A DNA stretch of 64,000 nucleotides, from the NCBI RefSeq assembly GCF_004793765.1, contig NZ_SRYM01000002.1:62001-126000 (forward strand). The letters are read 5' to 3'. The notes below the pieces were generated by a model. That model saw only the letters and a program-made list of their open reading frames with translations. It made no database searches and was not told the DNA's origin. A program made the translations under genes and the position numbers. Shown here piece after piece: positions 37,948-46,896 of this stretch (position 1 is its first letter; each line of letters starts with the position of its first letter). The stretch comes from Parabacteroides distasonis. Its GTDB lineage: Bacteria; Bacteroidota; Bacteroidia; Bacteroidales; Tannerellaceae.

Positions 37948-39546
37948 ATGTTTGAAACATTACTTCAGTCTTCTTATTTTGCCCTGTTCCTGATCATAGC
38001 GCTTGGATTCATGCTAGGACGGATACAGATCAAAGGTCTTTCGCTAGACGTATCGGCAGTTATTTTCATCGCCTTGCTATTCGGTCATTTCGGGGTTATC
38101 ATACCTAAGGAATTAGGGAATATGGGGCTGGTATTATTTATCTTTACCATTGGTATCCAAGCGGGCCCCGGATTTTTCGACTCCTTCCGTTCCAAAGGCA
38201 AGACGCTCATTATCCTGACGTTATTAATTGTCGGTTCGGCATGCCTGACAGGAATCTTATTCAAGTATATCTTGGATATCGATACCCCGAGTATCGTCGG
38301 TCTGATCGCCGGGGCATTGACGAGTACGCCCGGTTTAGCAGTAGCGATCGACTCCACGCAATCATCCGCCGCATCCATCGCCTATGGTATCGCTTATCCG
38401 TTCGGCGTAATCGGTGTGATCCTTTTCGTGAAACTATTACCCAAAATACTTCGCAAGGATTTGATAGCCGAGGCTAAAACGCTGGAAACCCAACGGAAAA
38501 GCCAATATCCTACGTTACATACCGCCGCATTTAAAGTCACGAATAAAAATATCTGCGGAAAGAGTTTGGCACAATTGCAGGTACGGGCCATGACCGGAGC
38601 GGTAGTTTCCCGTATAAAACACGACAATGTCATATCTATGCCAACTCCCCATACCACGCTTAACGAGGGAGATTTACTGAAGGCCGTAGGTAACGACAAA
38701 GCCTTGGAGCAACTGACATTATTGTTGGGAGAACGTATCGAGGGAGATCTGCCGTTAAGTGGCGGACAGACCTTGCAATCCCTGTTACTGACCAATAAGA
38801 GCATTATCAATAAATCGCTAGGGCATTTAAATTTACAAGGCACTTTCGGCTGTACGGTAACCCGTGTGCGTCGAAGCGGAATCGACCTTTCCCCGGAACC
38901 TAATTTAGTGTTGAAGTTTGGAGATAAGTTGATGGTCGCCGGCGAGAAAGAAAGCGTAAACGAACTCGCCCAATTCATCGGCAATGATGAGAAACGTCTT
39001 TCGGATACGGACTTTTTCCCGATCGCTATGGGTATCGTATTGGGCGTATTGTTTGGAAAATTAAATATATCCTTCTCGGATTCTTTCTCATTCTCTCCGG
39101 GACTGACCGGCGGTATCCTTATGGTTGCCTTGGTATTAAGCGCCATCGGAAAAACAGGCCCGATCATTTGGTCTATGTCCGGCTCCGCTAATAACCTGCT
39201 TCGCCAATTGGGATTATTACTATTCCTCTCCGAAGTAGGGACATCTGCCGGTGTAAACCTAGTTTCCACTTTCCAATCAAGCGGTTTAACGTTATTCGGA
39301 GTCGGTATCGCTATAACAATGATCCCTATGATCGTAGCTGTATTAGCCGGATATTATTTCTTTAAGATCAACATTCTCGATTTAGTCGGAACAATCGCCG
39401 GCGGTATGACCAGTACCCCGGGGCTTGCCGCCGCGGATTCCATGACAGACAGCCCAGCCCCAAGCGTGGCTTATGCGACAGTTTATCCGATAGCGATGGT
39501 ATTCCTGATCTTGTTTATACAGATGATAGCGAATTTGATTGTCTAA
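37948..39546 (+). CDS. AspT/YidE-type antiporter with two RCK_C domains
   Basis: A 532-aa inner-membrane protein of the aspartate:alanine exchanger (AAE) family. It has two membrane halves of about five segments each, with the repeated family motif GLIAGALTSTPGLAVAIDSTQ (first half) and GTIAGGMTSTPGLAAADSMTD (second half). Between them lie two cytoplasmic TrkA-C/RCK_C domains (about 200-360: NKNICGKSLAQLQV..., NKSIINKSLGHLNL...), which sense ligands in related transporters. The substrate cannot be deduced. It is monocistronic and ends 27 bases before the GH51 gene. Confidence 0.88.
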   Translation: MFETLLQSSYFALFLIIALGFMLGRIQIKGLSLDVSAVIFIALLFGHFGVIIPKELGNMGLVLFIFTIGIQAGPGFFDSFRSKGKTLIILTLLIVGSACLTGILFKYILDIDTPSIVGLIAGALTSTPGLAVAIDSTQSSAASIAYGIAYPFGVIGVILFVKLLPKILRKDLIAEAKTLETQRKSQYPTLHTAAFKVTNKNICGKSLAQLQVRAMTGAVVSRIKHDNVISMPTPHTTLNEGDLLKAVGNDKALEQLTLLLGERIEGDLPLSGGQTLQSLLLTNKSIINKSLGHLNLQGTFGCTVTRVRRSGIDLSPEPNLVLKFGDKLMVAGEKESVNELAQFIGNDEKRLSDTDFFPIAMGIVLGVLFGKLNISFSDSFSFSPGLTGGILMVALVLSAIGKTGPIIWSMSGSANNLLRQLGLLLFLSEVGTSAGVNLVSTFQSSGLTLFGVGIAITMIPMIVAVLAGYYFFKINILDLVGTIAGGMTSTPGLAAADSMTDSPAPSVAYATVYPIAMVFLILFIQMIANLIV

Positions 39547-39573
39547 ATCTTTATTTATTGAAAAACACAGAAT

Positions 39574-41541
39574 ATGAGAAGAAAGAACATGAAAAGAACC
39601 GCGGCTTTATTCCTCTTAAGTGTCGGTATAAACTGCATGACCGCACAAGACATCGTGCCTGTGTATGAGTTTGACATCGATGTACAGAATGTAGGTGCGC
39701 CTATCCAATCAACTATGTATGGAATCTTCTTCGAGGATATCAATTTCGGGGCAGATGGAGGATTGTATGCGGAACTAATCAAGAACCGCTCCTTCGAGTT
39801 TGAGAATCCATGGGGAGGTTGGGAACCTTTCGGTGATGTAAGCATAGCTGAAAAGAATCCCTGTTTCGACAAAAACCCCCATTACGCACACCTGACTTAT
39901 GCCGGACAAATCACCGGAACCGGTCTGGAGAACGAAGGCTTCAAAGGTATCGGTATAAAAGCTAATGAAAATTACGACTTTTCCTTATATGCCCGTACCA
40001 AGACCAATAACCCGATCAAACTACGTATCGAATTGGTAAATAGAGATAACGATATTTATGAGACACAATACCTAGAGATAAAAGGAAAAGACTGGAAGAA
40101 ATATTCCGTTATCTTGTCTCCCAAAGCGACCGAGGCTAAATCACGCCTACGCATCACGATGGAAACGGCAGGCTCCTTGGATCTGGAACATATCTCCCTT
40201 TTTCCGCAAAAGACATTCAACAATCGCACGAACGGCCTACGCCGCGATCTAGCACAAGCGTTGAAAGATCTAAAGCCGGGAATCTTTCGTTTCCCGGGTG
40301 GATGTATCGTTGAGGGTACAACCATCGCCACACGCTACCAATGGAAAAATACGGTAGGCCCCGTAGAGAACCGGCCTATCAATATCAACCGGTGGAATTA
40401 TACATTTCCTCACAAGAAATTCCCGGATTATTATCAATCTTACGGTTTGGGATTCTTTGAGTATTTCCAATTAAGCGAAGATATCGGAGCCGAGCCCTTG
40501 CCTGTGTTGAATTGCGGGCTGTCATGCCAGTTTGAGAATGAGGACATGGACCAGCATGTGCCAGTAGATAAATTACAACCTTATATAGACGATGCCTTGG
40601 ACTTAATCGAATTCGCCAATGGCCCGGTTACCTCCCAATGGGGCAAAATACGTGCAGAGATGGGGCATCCGGCTTCTTTTAATCTGAAATTTATCGCTAT
40701 CGGTAACGAGCAATGGGGACCGTTATATCCCGAACGCCTCGAGCCGTTCGTGAAAGCCATCCGAGCTAAATATCCGGAGATCAAAATCATTGGTAGTTCC
40801 GGTCCTAATTCGGAAGGAAAAGATTTCGAATATCTATGGCCGGAGATGAAACGCTTAAAAGTAGATCTGGTGGATGAACATTTCTATCGCTCACCTGAAT
40901 GGTTCCTAAATAGTGCCAAACGATATGATTCGTATGATCGGCAAGGTCCCAAAGTGTTCGCTGGTGAATATGCTTGCCATCCGACTAACCGGGAGAATAG
41001 CTTCCTGACCGCATTATGCGAGGCCGCGTTTATGACCGGCCTTGAACGGAATGCCGACGTGGTCGAATTATGCACATACGCCCCTTTATTCGCACATGTC
41101 GATGCGTGGCAATGGCGCCCGGACTTAATCTGGTTCGACAACCTAAACATCGTGAAAACTCCTAACTACTATGTACAACAATTATACGGACACAATGCTG
41201 GAACAAACGTATTGCCCCTGACGATGAACAAAGAAGCCATTACCGGGCAAAGCGAGCTATTCGCCACAGCCGCTTTCGACAAACGCACAAATGAGCTCAT
41301 CATCAAAATCGTCAATACCAGTATTCTGAGCAAAAAGATCAAATTAAGCCTAAACGGAATTTCACCCGGCAAGCATAAAGGAAAGTTGACGATCTTACAT
41401 GCCTCAGACTTAGAAGCGAAGAATACATTAAGTAAACCGGAAACAGTTATACCCATCGAATCTGCGGTGGAACTAGAGGCCCCCGTTACTGAAGTCTCCA
41501 TTCAACCATTAAGTTTCTTAGTCTATAGGATATCGCTATAA
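39574..41541 (+). CDS. GH51 alpha-L-arabinofuranosidase, secreted
   Basis: A 655-aa glycoside hydrolase with a signal peptide (KRTAALFLLSVGINCMTAQD). The N-terminal segment YGIFFEDINFGADGGLYAELIKNRSFE is the GH51 signature around the substrate pocket. A carbohydrate-binding-like insertion follows (about 85-210), then the TIM barrel with FRFPGGCIVEG. The acid/base is E379 (IGNEQWGP) and the nucleophile E465 (FAGEYACH). A C-terminal beta domain completes it. It releases alpha-L-arabinofuranose from arabinan or arabinoxylan side chains, probably in the periplasm. There is no susCD next to it, so it is an isolated enzyme gene. An ATG at 39589 is an alternative start. Confidence 0.93.
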   Translation: MRRKNMKRTAALFLLSVGINCMTAQDIVPVYEFDIDVQNVGAPIQSTMYGIFFEDINFGADGGLYAELIKNRSFEFENPWGGWEPFGDVSIAEKNPCFDKNPHYAHLTYAGQITGTGLENEGFKGIGIKANENYDFSLYARTKTNNPIKLRIELVNRDNDIYETQYLEIKGKDWKKYSVILSPKATEAKSRLRITMETAGSLDLEHISLFPQKTFNNRTNGLRRDLAQALKDLKPGIFRFPGGCIVEGTTIATRYQWKNTVGPVENRPININRWNYTFPHKKFPDYYQSYGLGFFEYFQLSEDIGAEPLPVLNCGLSCQFENEDMDQHVPVDKLQPYIDDALDLIEFANGPVTSQWGKIRAEMGHPASFNLKFIAIGNEQWGPLYPERLEPFVKAIRAKYPEIKIIGSSGPNSEGKDFEYLWPEMKRLKVDLVDEHFYRSPEWFLNSAKRYDSYDRQGPKVFAGEYACHPTNRENSFLTALCEAAFMTGLERNADVVELCTYAPLFAHVDAWQWRPDLIWFDNLNIVKTPNYYVQQLYGHNAGTNVLPLTMNKEAITGQSELFATAAFDKRTNELIIKIVNTSILSKKIKLSLNGISPGKHKGKLTILHASDLEAKNTLSKPETVIPIESAVELEAPVTEVSIQPLSFLVYRISL

Positions 41542-41562
41542 TCTATCATACATACGAAAGTT

Positions 41563-41769
41563 ATGAATATTGAAGAGTTTAGGGAATATTACCTTTCGTT
41601 GAAAGGTGTTTATGAAAAAATGCCTTTCACGAATGTCCCAGATAAATACAATCAGGGTGAATTACAAGTCCGATGCTCAGGAATAACACCCGGTTGGCAT
41701 ATGAATAAAGTTACTCCGTTTATTTCCCATTTGAGAAGGACGTTTGAAAGATTATACGTACATTTGTGA
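41563..41769 (+). pseudogene. MmcQ/YjbR family remnant (internal deletion and frameshift)
   Basis: The 68-codon frame starts MNIEEFREYYLSLKGVYEKMPF, like MmcQ/YjbR proteins (about 115 aa), then jumps to GITPGWHMNK, a motif normally some 40 residues further on, so the middle is deleted. After HMNK homology continues in another frame (SYSVYFPFEKDV, then a stop), which shows a frameshift near 41705. It is a decayed gene between GH51 and the helicase and is unlikely to encode a working protein. Confidence 0.75.
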
Positions 41770-41790
41770 ATTCACCTAAACAGCATAAAT

Positions 41791-43926
41791 ATGATGCAGA
41801 CGAATTTACAATTGGACCTAGCCTTCAACTATCTGGAAAATACCGGGACCAACATCTTCCTTACCGGAAAAGCGGGAACAGGAAAGACCACATTCTTGAA
41901 GAAACTTAAAGAGACTTCCCCCAAGCGGATGATTGTGGTAGCGCCTACCGGAGTAGCGGCGATTAACGCAGGAGGTATAACGATTCACTCCTTCTTTCAG
42001 CTGCCTTTCGGACCGTATGTACCGGGTAGCGAAATGGCATCCGGACAAAACAAATCCTATTCACATAAATTCAATCAAGATAAGATCAATATCATCCGTA
42101 GTATGGACTTACTCGTAATCGACGAGGTCAGTATGGTACGTGCTGATTTGCTGGATGCTATCAGTGATATGCTACGTCGTTACCGGGATAGGGATAAACC
42201 TTTTGGTGGTGTTCAATTATTATTGATCGGAGACTTGCAACAACTAGCCCCCGTAGTGAAGGAGGACGAATGGAATTTGCTGAGAGAACATTATACCTCT
42301 CCCTTCTTTTTTGACAGTAAGGCTCTTTCCAAGAGTGATTATCTTTGCATCGAATTAACTCAAGTATATCGCCAAGCGGACGATACGTTCGTCCGCCTAT
42401 TAAACAATATCCGTGAAAACCGCTTCGACGAGAATACACTACACACCTTAAACCAACGTTATATTCCCCATTTTAAACCAGAAGACAAAGCGGATTATAT
42501 CACGCTGACAACCCATAATTATCAAGCCCAGCTAATCAATAACCGCAAGTTGCAAGAACTACCCGATCCGGCTTATACGTTCAAGGCCGAGATCAAGGAT
42601 GATTTCCCGGCTTACTCCTACCCGACCGACGAGGTATTGGAGCTAAAGCTAGACGCTCAAGTCATGTTCGTAAAAAACGATTCTTCCGGCGAAAGGCGAT
42701 ATTACAACGGAAAGATCGGACGAGTTGTCTTCATCAGCCCGAACAAGATTATCGTATCTGACAAATCGGGCAATGATATCACCGTAGACCGGGAGACATG
42801 GACAAACGTGAAATATACGATCGACAAGAACACGAAGGAAATCACGGAAACGATCGCCGGCTCTTTCAGCCAATACCCACTGAAAACCGCTTGGGCGATC
42901 ACCATACATAAAAGCCAAGGTTTGACTTTCGAGCATGCCATCATCGACGCATCCGCCGCCTTCTCACACGGACAAGTCTACGTAGCCTTGAGCCGTTGCA
43001 AGACGTTGGAAGGAATGGTATTAAGTAGCCCGATCACTCAAAATGCCATGATTCGCGATGAGAAGATATCAAATTATACCTCTTCCCTCTCGGAGCGTCA
43101 ACCATGTGAGGACCAATTACGGCAAGCCCAACAACAGTACTATTTGAGACTAGCAACCGAGCTATTCGACTTCAATCCCGTACAACAAAAGTTGCAATAT
43201 ACATCTTATGTGGCATACACCCATCTGCAAAAACTATACCCGGAATTAAGCAATCAATATCCCCGGATCCGGGATTATTTCCGTTCGGATATAGTAGAAG
43301 TAGGCGAACGTTTCTGCCAGCAACTCACCCGTATGATCTCCAGCACCAGTCTCTATGATACGGACGAACATATACAAGACCGTATCCGAAAAGGCTGCGC
43401 TTACTTTCTGGAAAAGATCGAGACCTATTGCCAACCCTTGATAGAGGCTTCTGACGTGGAGATCGATAATAAAGAAGCTCGCAAAACTTTCACGTCCGCC
43501 TTAAAAGCTTTCAGCGACGAGCTCTCCATCAAGGTCGCCACACTAAAAGCCAGCCAAGAGGGTTTTCGCCTCATCGACTATCTATCCGCCAAGGCTAAGG
43601 CAAGCATAGAAGAAGCACCTATGGCCAGCAAGCGGAAGGCTTCCCGGAAAACATCCGAGTCCGAGAAGATCGCTGTCTCTACCGACATTTTGCATCCCGA
43701 ATTATATGTCCGCCTAAAACAATGGAGATACAATCTATCCGTAAAAAAAGGATTACCCCCTTATACGATCTTGCAACAGAAAGCATTGATAGGTGTTTGC
43801 AATACCTTACCTACGCACCCAAAAGATTTATTAAAGATACCCGGCATCGGCAAAAAAGTAATCGAGAATTACGGAGAAGCATTATTAGAAATCGTCTCTT
43901 CTTTCTCTCCTTCCAAAGTATGTTAA
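41791..43926 (+). CDS. PIF1/RecD2-like SF1 helicase with C-terminal HRDC domain
   Basis: A 711-aa DNA helicase. Walker A is FLTGKAGTGKTTFLKKL (about 24-40), Walker B LLVIDEVSMVRADLLD, motif III LLLIGDLQQLAPVV and the late motif TAWAITIHKSQGLTFEHAIIDAS with YVALSRCKTLEGMVLSSPI, all typical of the PIF1 / RecD-like SF1B group. Residues about 634-705 (LYVRLKQWRYNLSVKKGLPPYTILQQKAL...LLKIPGIGKKVIENYGEALLEIV) form an HRDC domain with a helix-hairpin-helix. It probably acts in DNA repair or replication. Its last codons and stop lie within a 17-bp inverted repeat (43916-43955). Confidence 0.92.
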   Translation: MMQTNLQLDLAFNYLENTGTNIFLTGKAGTGKTTFLKKLKETSPKRMIVVAPTGVAAINAGGITIHSFFQLPFGPYVPGSEMASGQNKSYSHKFNQDKINIIRSMDLLVIDEVSMVRADLLDAISDMLRRYRDRDKPFGGVQLLLIGDLQQLAPVVKEDEWNLLREHYTSPFFFDSKALSKSDYLCIELTQVYRQADDTFVRLLNNIRENRFDENTLHTLNQRYIPHFKPEDKADYITLTTHNYQAQLINNRKLQELPDPAYTFKAEIKDDFPAYSYPTDEVLELKLDAQVMFVKNDSSGERRYYNGKIGRVVFISPNKIIVSDKSGNDITVDRETWTNVKYTIDKNTKEITETIAGSFSQYPLKTAWAITIHKSQGLTFEHAIIDASAAFSHGQVYVALSRCKTLEGMVLSSPITQNAMIRDEKISNYTSSLSERQPCEDQLRQAQQQYYLRLATELFDFNPVQQKLQYTSYVAYTHLQKLYPELSNQYPRIRDYFRSDIVEVGERFCQQLTRMISSTSLYDTDEHIQDRIRKGCAYFLEKIETYCQPLIEASDVEIDNKEARKTFTSALKAFSDELSIKVATLKASQEGFRLIDYLSAKAKASIEEAPMASKRKASRKTSESEKIAVSTDILHPELYVRLKQWRYNLSVKKGLPPYTILQQKALIGVCNTLPTHPKDLLKIPGIGKKVIENYGEALLEIVSSFSPSKVC

Positions 43927-43955
43927 CTTCATCCGCAAATGAAGTTAACATACTT
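43916..43955 (+). terminator. 17-bp perfect hairpin overlapping the helicase stop codon
   Basis: AAGTATGTTAACTTCAT (43916-43932) and ATGAAGTTAACATACTT (43939-43955) are exact reverse complements with a 6-base loop; the TAA at 43924-43926 lies in the left arm. It may end transcription in either direction, since the genes converge, though there is no long U-tract. Its right arm is also the first unit of the adjoining 22-bp repeat. Confidence 0.6.
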
Positions 43956-44021
43956 GGACATTTAAACTAAGATACTTGAACGTTTCAACTAAGATACTTT
44001 GGCGTTTTAATTAAGTTACTT
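43950..44021. repeat. Tandem 22-bp repeat (about 3.3 units)
   Basis: ATACTT starts at 43950, 43972 and 43994 and TTACTT at 44016, exact 22-base steps. The clearest unit is AAGATACTTGAACGTTTCAACT with an inner dyad TTGAA-CGT-TTCAA; the others are less palindromic. It fills the space between convergent genes and runs a few bases into the end of the DUF4923 gene. Confidence 0.8.
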
Positions 44022-44639
44022 TTTCAAATCGAAACCCAACATCATGCCATCATATTCACTTGCCACCTTATTGATGGCTTTCAAGGTCGTATTGCTGGAT
44101 ATAGAAGAAACCGTGCTCAAGAACTTCAGTAATTTATCCGCGTTAAAAAGCAATGTCAACTCATTACCGGAAAGGACGACATGGGCGGTAAGCGTAGAAA
44201 CGGCCAGCTTCTTATTACCTACCGTATACCGTAACGTCACCGTTTTATCTCCCGGATTCAACGAGTAAGTACCTTTCAGGCTTCCCCTTTTCAATGCGCT
44301 CGTAAACGTACTATCCGAATTAAAGACATAATTAAACACACCTTCCACGATACCTACTTTCGCGCAATATTCCTTCATTTTCTTCTCTGCCTCGGTAGCC
44401 GCCAAGCTTCCCGCTACATTCTTCAAGGCATTATCACCTTCCAGTCGCAAGGCAGGATTCACATACATCCAAGTTCCCTGTAAATTCTCGAAAGTCACGG
44501 CTTTCCCTCCGGTGACAGAAGTCACGGCGTTCTTTACGGCAGATGAATTTAAGATATCTTTCAAGGACTGTCCCTTCATGTTTCCGGGAATCAACAAAAG
44601 ACCGCATACGGCCATCCACACACATAGTAACTTTTTCAT
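44016..44639 (-). CDS. DUF4923 family secreted protein
   Basis: A 207-aa protein with signal peptide MKKLLCVWMAVCGLLLIPGNMKGQ and a lipocalin-like beta-rich body: LQGTWMYVNPALRLEGDNALKNVAGSLAATEAEKKMKEYCAKVGI, FNYVFNSDSTFTSALKRGSLKGTYSL and VTLRYTVGNKKLAVSTLTAHVVLSGNELTLLFNADKLLKFL. This matches my recollection of DUF4923. No function is known. It has its own promoter at 44672-44679 and diverges from the peptidase gene at 44728. Confidence 0.75.
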   Translation of the reverse strand: MKKLLCVWMAVCGLLLIPGNMKGQSLKDILNSSAVKNAVTSVTGGKAVTFENLQGTWMYVNPALRLEGDNALKNVAGSLAATEAEKKMKEYCAKVGIVEGVFNYVFNSDSTFTSALKRGSLKGTYSLNPGDKTVTLRYTVGNKKLAVSTLTAHVVLSGNELTLLFNADKLLKFLSTVSSISSNTTLKAINKVASEYDGMMLGFDLKK

Positions 44640-44671
44640 CTTTTTGTTTTTTACTCAATTAAAAAATCTGT

Positions 44672-44679
44672 CAAAGATA
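44672..44679 (-). promoter_or_regulatory. Promoter -7 box of the DUF4923 gene
   Basis: The minus strand reads TATCTTTG, a perfect box, 33 bases before the ATG at 44639. Confidence 0.5.
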
Positions 44680-44692
44680 CAAATATTATTGC

Positions 44693-44700
44693 TATATTTG
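44693..44700 (+). promoter_or_regulatory. Promoter -7 box of the gluzincin peptidase gene
   Basis: TATATTTG, a perfect box, 28 bases before the ATG at 44728. It is only 14 bases from the divergent box at 44672-44679, so the two promoters must share regulatory DNA. Confidence 0.55.
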
Positions 44701-44727
44701 TTTTAAATAACTTTATACAAACATACC

Positions 44728-46734
44728 ATGAGAAAACAAGTCGTACGTATTTGTATGTTACTGGCCTGCGCTTTTGGCTTTATGCAAGGGCAAGCCAGTA
44801 TCCAGCCTTCTATCGTAAAAGCTACGATAAACGATCTAATAGCCAAGGACACTAAGAATCAAGCAGGAATCGCAAAGGGCGTCGAGCAAGTAGCCCGCCT
44901 CTGGCAAACCTCCGATGGGGATGAGCAAGCGTTTCAAACCTTCTGCCGGGAGAATTATCTATCCGATCCCGCCGAAAAGGACCAAGTATTCCTCAAGATC
45001 AGCGAGTATCTTGAAGGTATCAATGGCAATTTCAACGAGATGGTACTCTGTCTGCAACGCAATTTGAACCTAGATACCGGACCTCTACACGCCATCGATG
45101 AGAAATTCGGATCCTACAGCCCCAGTTCCCACCTAATGGACGATCTATACGCCAACAAGATCGGCTTCATCATCGCCCTCAACTTTCCCCAACTTACTCT
45201 CAAGGAGAAAGAGGCGTTAGGGAATGACCGTAAAGCATGGGCCTACGCCCGTCTGGGCGATATGTTTACGGAACGGATACCGGCGGAAGTAAAGCAAGCC
45301 GCCGCAGATACGGAAAGTGACGCGGATATTTACATAGCGGATTATAATATCTATATGGGGCATTTACTAACTCCTAAAGGAAAAACCATTTTCCCCTCCG
45401 ACATGCGCTTACTTTGCCATTGGAACCTTCGCGACGAGATCAAGGCCAATTATAACAAAGGAAAAGAGGGATTGGAAAAACAACGGATGGTATATGAGGT
45501 CATGAAGCGAATCATCTCGCAAGAAATTCCGAAAGAGGTGATCAACTCGAATCATTACGAATGGAACCCGTACGCCAATACGTTATCCCAAGCTGGAAAT
45601 AAAATAAAAGGTACCCCTGAAAGCCCGGCCCGCTATCAGAAAATGTTGAATAACTTCAACGCCATGCAGCGTATAGACAAATATACGGGGAACACGTATA
45701 TAGACCGTAAGTTCACGGAAGATATGGAGATAGACGTCAACGATGTAGAAGCCTTGTTCGATCAGTACCTTTCCGCCCCAGAACTAAAGGAAGTGGGAAA
45801 AATCATCTCCAAACGCCTCGGACGCAAACTGGAAGCCTACGATATATGGTACGATGGCTTCAAGGCCCGTAGCAATCTGGACGAGAACAAGCTAAACGAA
45901 CAAACCCGTACCCTGTATCCCGATGCGGTAACGATGGAAAAGAAGCTACCGGAAATCTTGCAGAAACTAGGATTCAGCCCCGATCGTGCCCAATATCTGG
46001 CGGATAAGATCGCTGTCGATCCTGCCCGTGGTTCCGGTCATGCGTGGGGAGCCTCCATGAAAGGCCAGCGTTCCCGTTTACGTACCCGTATCCCTTCAGA
46101 AGGGATGGATTATAAAGGATATAATATCGCCATCCATGAGTTTGGGCACAACGTAGAGCAAACGATCTCATTATATGATGTCGATTATTATATGCTCAAC
46201 GGAGTTCCCAATACGGCTTTCACCGAAGCGCTGGCCTTTGTCTTCCAGAAAAGAGACCTTGAGTTACTGGGCATAAAAGACGAGAATCCGGAAAAAGAGA
46301 AGATGGATATCTTGGATAAGATATGGAGCATGTATGAGATTTGCGGTGTTTCCATGCTGGATATCTCCGTATGGAAATGGATGTACGCACATCCTAACGC
46401 TACCGCCGGGGAATTGCAGGAGGCCGTGATCCGTCTTTCCAAGGATATCTGGAATAAGTATTACGCTCCGGTATTCGGTGTAAAAGACGAGACCGTTCTA
46501 GCGATTTACTCCCATATGATCGGTTATCCGCTCTACCTTTCCGCCTACGCTTTCGGACAGATTATCGAGTTCCAACTTGAGAACTACCTCAACGGCAAGG
46601 ATTTCGCGAATGAGGTTAGCCGGATATTCAAGCAAGGCCGCCTCACCCCGAATGTATGGATCAAGCAAGCTACCGGCAACGATCTTACCGTAGATCCGAT
46701 GTTGGAAGCACTCCGTAAAGTATTAAAAGACTAA
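44728..46734 (+). CDS. Periplasmic gluzincin zinc metallopeptidase (M3-like)
   Basis: A 668-aa protein with an N-terminal signal peptide (IRMLLACAFGFMQGQAS region). The zinc motif is IAIHEFGHNVEQTISLYDVDYYMLNGVPNTAFTEALAFVF (about residues 470-510): H-E-x-x-H followed about 28 residues later by the third ligand Glu in TEALAF, the gluzincin pattern of thermolysin/M3-like peptidases. The long helical N-terminal part fits an M3-type clam-shell that admits only peptides. The exact family is uncertain. It probably trims peptides in the periplasm. No operon partner is seen. Confidence 0.75.
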   Translation: MRKQVVRICMLLACAFGFMQGQASIQPSIVKATINDLIAKDTKNQAGIAKGVEQVARLWQTSDGDEQAFQTFCRENYLSDPAEKDQVFLKISEYLEGINGNFNEMVLCLQRNLNLDTGPLHAIDEKFGSYSPSSHLMDDLYANKIGFIIALNFPQLTLKEKEALGNDRKAWAYARLGDMFTERIPAEVKQAAADTESDADIYIADYNIYMGHLLTPKGKTIFPSDMRLLCHWNLRDEIKANYNKGKEGLEKQRMVYEVMKRIISQEIPKEVINSNHYEWNPYANTLSQAGNKIKGTPESPARYQKMLNNFNAMQRIDKYTGNTYIDRKFTEDMEIDVNDVEALFDQYLSAPELKEVGKIISKRLGRKLEAYDIWYDGFKARSNLDENKLNEQTRTLYPDAVTMEKKLPEILQKLGFSPDRAQYLADKIAVDPARGSGHAWGASMKGQRSRLRTRIPSEGMDYKGYNIAIHEFGHNVEQTISLYDVDYYMLNGVPNTAFTEALAFVFQKRDLELLGIKDENPEKEKMDILDKIWSMYEICGVSMLDISVWKWMYAHPNATAGELQEAVIRLSKDIWNKYYAPVFGVKDETVLAIYSHMIGYPLYLSAYAFGQIIEFQLENYLNGKDFANEVSRIFKQGRLTPNVWIKQATGNDLTVDPMLEALRKVLKD

Positions 46735-46896
46735 AACTCTTAGGCCTCATATACTTGGCTCTTACAACCAGAACAAACCGATTCAGATGTGTGTGTCAAA
46801 AGGAATGATCAAGTCTGTATGGACACGACAATATTTTGGCACACACCTATACAATAAAATGAAGACTTTTCCGCAATTTGATTATTATTCGTCAAG

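Noticed and set aside
38394-39269. 291-codon minus-strand frame
   Set aside because: Antisense to the AspT-like antiporter; low-complexity translation with no motif.
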